Part shown: positions 61,813-64,000 of the stretch, in pieces
Position numbering within the stretch: position 1 is the stretch's first letter
Layout: each line of letters starts with the position of its first letter
Source of the DNA: Siculibacillus lacustris
GTDB taxonomy: Bacteria > Pseudomonadota > Alphaproteobacteria > Rhizobiales > Ancalomicrobiaceae
Reading direction: 5' to 3'
NCBI RefSeq assembly: GCF_004328075.1
Contig: NZ_SJFN01000011.1
Location: 1 to 64,000 of the forward strand
Length of the DNA: 64,000 nt
The notes under the pieces: generated by a model
What the model was told of the DNA's origin: nothing
The model's database searches: none
Seen by the model: the letters and a program-made list of their open reading frames with translations, nothing else
Position numbers and translations under genes: made by a program

Positions 61813-62742
61813 ATGCCCAGAAATCTGGTGGTGGGCGCTGCCCAACTCGGCCCGATCGCCCGCGCCGAGCCCCGCGAGGCGGTGGTGGTGCGGATGATCG
61901 CGCTGCTCGACAAGGCGGCGGCGCGCGGCTGCGGCCTGGTGGTCTTTCCCGAACTGGCGCTGACCACGTTCTTTCCGCGCTGGTACATGCCCGATCAGGC
62001 CGAGGTCGACACCTTCTTCGAGACCGAGATGCCCAACGCCGCGACGCTGCCGCTGTTCGAGCGCGCTCGCGCGCTCGGCATCGGCTTCTCCTTCGGCTTC
62101 GCCGAGAAGCTGGAGATCGGCGGTCGCATCCGCCGCTTCAACACCGCGATCCTGGTCGACGGCGAAGGGCAGATCGTCCACCGCTACCGCAAGATCCACT
62201 TGCCCGGCCACACCGAGAACGAACCCTGGCGCGCTTTCCAGCATCTCGAAAAGCGTTATTTCGAGCCCGGCGAAGAGGTCTTTTCGCCGGTGACGGCGCT
62301 CGGCGGCGAGATCGGGCTGGCCATCTGCAACGACCGCCGCTGGCCCGAGACCTACCGCGAACATGCGCTGCGCGGCACCGAGATGGTGCTGATCGGTTAC
62401 AACACGCCGGTCCACTATCCGCTCGCCCCCGAGCACGATCATCTCCAGTGCTTCCACAATCACCTGAGCCTCCAGGCCGGGGCCTATCAGAACGGCCTAT
62501 GGGTGGTCGGCGTCGCCAAGGCCGGCAAGGAAGAGAACTGCGACCTGATCGGCCAGAGCTGCATCGTCGCCCCGACCGGCGAGATCGTCGCTCAGGCCTC
62601 GACGCTCCACGACGAACTGGTGATCCACGACTGCGACTTCGACCGCTGCACCGAGATCCGCGCCAACATCTTCGACTTCGCCAAGCATCGGCGCCCGGAG
62701 ATGTACCCGCTCCTGTCGGCGCCGATCGCCACCCGTCGCTGA
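61813..62742 (+). CDS. N-carbamoyl-D-amino acid amidohydrolase (D-carbamoylase)
   Basis: 309 aa of the nitrilase superfamily. The catalytic triad falls at the same numbers as in the Agrobacterium D-carbamoylase: Glu47 (VVFPELALTTFFPRW), Lys127 (HRYRKIHLPGH) and Cys172 (LAICNDRRWPETYR). It hydrolyses N-carbamoyl-D-amino acids to amino acid, CO2 and ammonia. A GAGGAGA sequence lies upstream of the ATG at 61813. The hydantoinase gene follows after 31 bp and should supply its substrate. A beta-ureidopropionase role is the alternative. Confidence 0.93.
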   Translation: MPRNLVVGAAQLGPIARAEPREAVVVRMIALLDKAAARGCGLVVFPELALTTFFPRWYMPDQAEVDTFFETEMPNAATLPLFERARALGIGFSFGFAEKLEIGGRIRRFNTAILVDGEGQIVHRYRKIHLPGHTENEPWRAFQHLEKRYFEPGEEVFSPVTALGGEIGLAICNDRRWPETYREHALRGTEMVLIGYNTPVHYPLAPEHDHLQCFHNHLSLQAGAYQNGLWVVGVAKAGKEENCDLIGQSCIVAPTGEIVAQASTLHDELVIHDCDFDRCTEIRANIFDFAKHRRPEMYPLLSAPIATRR

Positions 62743-62773
62743 CGCTGCGATCTCGGATGAAGGAGAAGACCCC

Positions 62774-64000
62774 ATGGCGGAATTCGATCTGACCATTCGC
62801 GGCGGCACCATCGCCACCGCCGCCGACGTCACGCGCTGCGACATCGGCATCCGCGACGGACGCATCGTCGCCCTCGCCGAGGCGCTGCCGCCGGGGATGC
62901 GCGACATCGACGCCACCGGCCGGCTGGTGCTGCCGGGCGGCGTCGACGGCCATTGCCACTTCGCCCAGCCGGCCGGCGACGGCAGCCGCATGGCCGACGA
63001 CTTCCTGACCGGCACCCGCTCGGCGGCCTTCGGCGGCAACACCACGGTCATCCCCTTCGCCGCCCAGGCCAAGGGCCAGAGCCTGCGCGACGCCGTCGCC
63101 GCCTATCACGCGGAAGCCGACGGCCGGGCGCACATCGACTACGCCTTCCATCTGATCATCGCCGATCCGACCCCGGACGTGCTCGAGCGCGAGCTGCCGG
63201 AGCTGATCGCCGAAGGCTACACGTCGTTCAAGATCTACATGACCTACGAGGGCATGAAGCTTAACGATCGCCAGATCCTCGACGTCTTCACCGCCGCCCG
63301 CGCCCATGGCGCCATGGTCATGGTCCACGCCGAGAATTCCGACTGCATCGCTTGGCTGACCGAGCGGCTGGAGGCCGAGGGCAAGACCGCGCCGTTCTTC
63401 CACGGCGTGTCGCGGCCGCAAGTTGTCGAGCGCGAGGCGACCCACCGGGTGATCTCGCTCGCCGAACTCGCCGATCTGCCGATCCTGATCGTCCACGTCT
63501 CCGGACGCGAGGCGACCGAACAGATCCGCTGGGCCCAGGGCAAGGGCCTGCGGCTCTACGCCGAGACCTGCCCGCAATATCTGTTCCTCAGCGCCGACGA
63601 TCTCGCCGCCCCCGGATTCGAAGGGGCGAAATGCGTCTGCTCGCCGCCGCCGCGCGACAAGGCGAACCAGCAGTACATCTGGGACGGGCTGGCAAACGGC
63701 GCCTTCCAGGTGTTCTCGTCCGACCACGCGCCGTTCCGCTACGAGGATCCGCAAGGCAAGAAGCTCGGCGGCGAGAGCGCCCCCTTCCGCACCGTGCCGA
63801 ACGGCGTGCCGGGGGTCGAGACGCGGCTGCCGCTGTTGTTCTCCGGCGGCGTCGGCGAGGGGCGGATCGAGCTCACCCGCTTCGTCGAACTGACCTCGAC
63901 CAATCCCGCCCGGATGTACGGCCTCTATCCGCGCAAGGGCACCATCGCCGTCGGGTCGGATGCCGATCTGGCGATCTGGGACACCGAGCGCGAGGTGACG
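62774..64000 (+). CDS. hydA: dihydropyrimidinase / D-hydantoinase (3' end outside window)
   Basis: 409 codons are visible and the frame is open at the right edge; the family usually has about 460-490 residues. The metal ligands of the cyclic amidohydrolase fold are present: GVDGHCHF (His60, His62), the carboxylated Lys153 in TSFKIYMTYEG, His in VHAEN and VHVSG, and Asp in SSDHAPF. It opens cyclic ureides such as dihydrouracil or 5-substituted hydantoins to carbamoyl acids, the substrates of the preceding gene product. Shine-Dalgarno AAGGAG. Confidence 0.94.
   Translation, partial: MAEFDLTIRGGTIATAADVTRCDIGIRDGRIVALAEALPPGMRDIDATGRLVLPGGVDGHCHFAQPAGDGSRMADDFLTGTRSAAFGGNTTVIPFAAQAKGQSLRDAVAAYHAEADGRAHIDYAFHLIIADPTPDVLERELPELIAEGYTSFKIYMTYEGMKLNDRQILDVFTAARAHGAMVMVHAENSDCIAWLTERLEAEGKTAPFFHGVSRPQVVEREATHRVISLAELADLPILIVHVSGREATEQIRWAQGKGLRLYAETCPQYLFLSADDLAAPGFEGAKCVCSPPPRDKANQQYIWDGLANGAFQVFSSDHAPFRYEDPQGKKLGGESAPFRTVPNGVPGVETRLPLLFSGGVGEGRIELTRFVELTSTNPARMYGLYPRKGTIAVGSDADLAIWDTEREVT

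Overview
The window is high-GC DNA with dense genes, short gaps and many ATGA stop/start overlaps. The gene families (type I-C CRISPR-Cas, TupABC plus tungsten aldehyde oxidoreductase, CbpA/CbpM, PPK2, PPi-dependent phosphofructokinase, MoeA that starts like other alphaproteobacterial MoeAs) fit an alphaproteobacterium, most likely of the Hyphomicrobiales. The genus cannot be told from the sequence.

Positions 1 to about 31.7 kb look like an accessory region. It opens with the start of an IS21-type transposase gene and its 23-bp terminal repeats, a small conserved protein and a decayed serine recombinase. Then comes a five-gene operon (1190-12119): UPF1-like helicase with a C-terminal Vsr/DUF559-like nuclease domain, membrane-anchored coiled-coil protein, membrane-anchored coiled-coil McrB-type AAA motor, McrC/DUF2357-type partner without a visible nuclease motif, and an Hsp70-like protein. 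This resembles the CoCoNuT branch of type IV (McrBC-related) restriction. A sixth gene seems to start at 12103 behind a strong ribosome binding site and is cut off by IS21-like repeats. Directly next to it lies a type I-C CRISPR array (50 repeats, 49 spacers, one spacer present twice) and a complete cas3-cas5-cas8c-cas7-cas4-cas1-cas2 operon on the minus strand. Behind the cas operon sits a phage-satellite-like module (23.4-31.3 kb): AlpA-like excisionase/regulator, primase and D5-like helicase genes, an XRE repressor with a candidate operator, and a tyrosine integrase. At 31692-31719 the 3' end of a tRNA gene (T arm, acceptor strand, CCA) lies alone, as expected of an att scar. Its direction implies that the intact tRNA is to the left of this window, so both defence systems may ride on one integrated island.

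From 31.9 kb the content looks like ordinary chromosome. In order: MFS transporter with divergent TetR regulator and two candidate operators; bile-acid-symporter-family transporter; gamma-glutamyltransferase-like protein; small secreted HdeA-like protein. Then a tungsten block: three MoeA-type proteins (one fused to a periplasmic-binding-like domain, one degenerate), TupABC tungstate importer, ModE-like regulator, tungsten aldehyde ferredoxin oxidoreductase, a MoaD-like protein, MoeB/ThiF-like activating enzyme, a second small beta-grasp-like protein and a CCG-domain iron-sulfur protein that may be the redox partner. The genes cover tungstate uptake, metal insertion, cofactor sulfuration and the enzyme that uses it.

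The right part holds a PPi-dependent phosphofructokinase, GNAT acetyltransferase, CbpM/CbpA co-chaperones, PPK2 polyphosphate kinase, cardiolipin synthase-like phospholipase D protein and an unknown protein. The last cluster is a spermidine/putrescine-type ABC importer (potABCD-like), an RpiR-type regulator, and, divergently, D-N-carbamoylase (Glu47-Lys127-Cys172 triad) and hydantoinase/dihydropyrimidinase, which runs off the right edge. It suggests uptake and hydrolysis of a cyclic ureide or hydantoin-like nitrogen compound.
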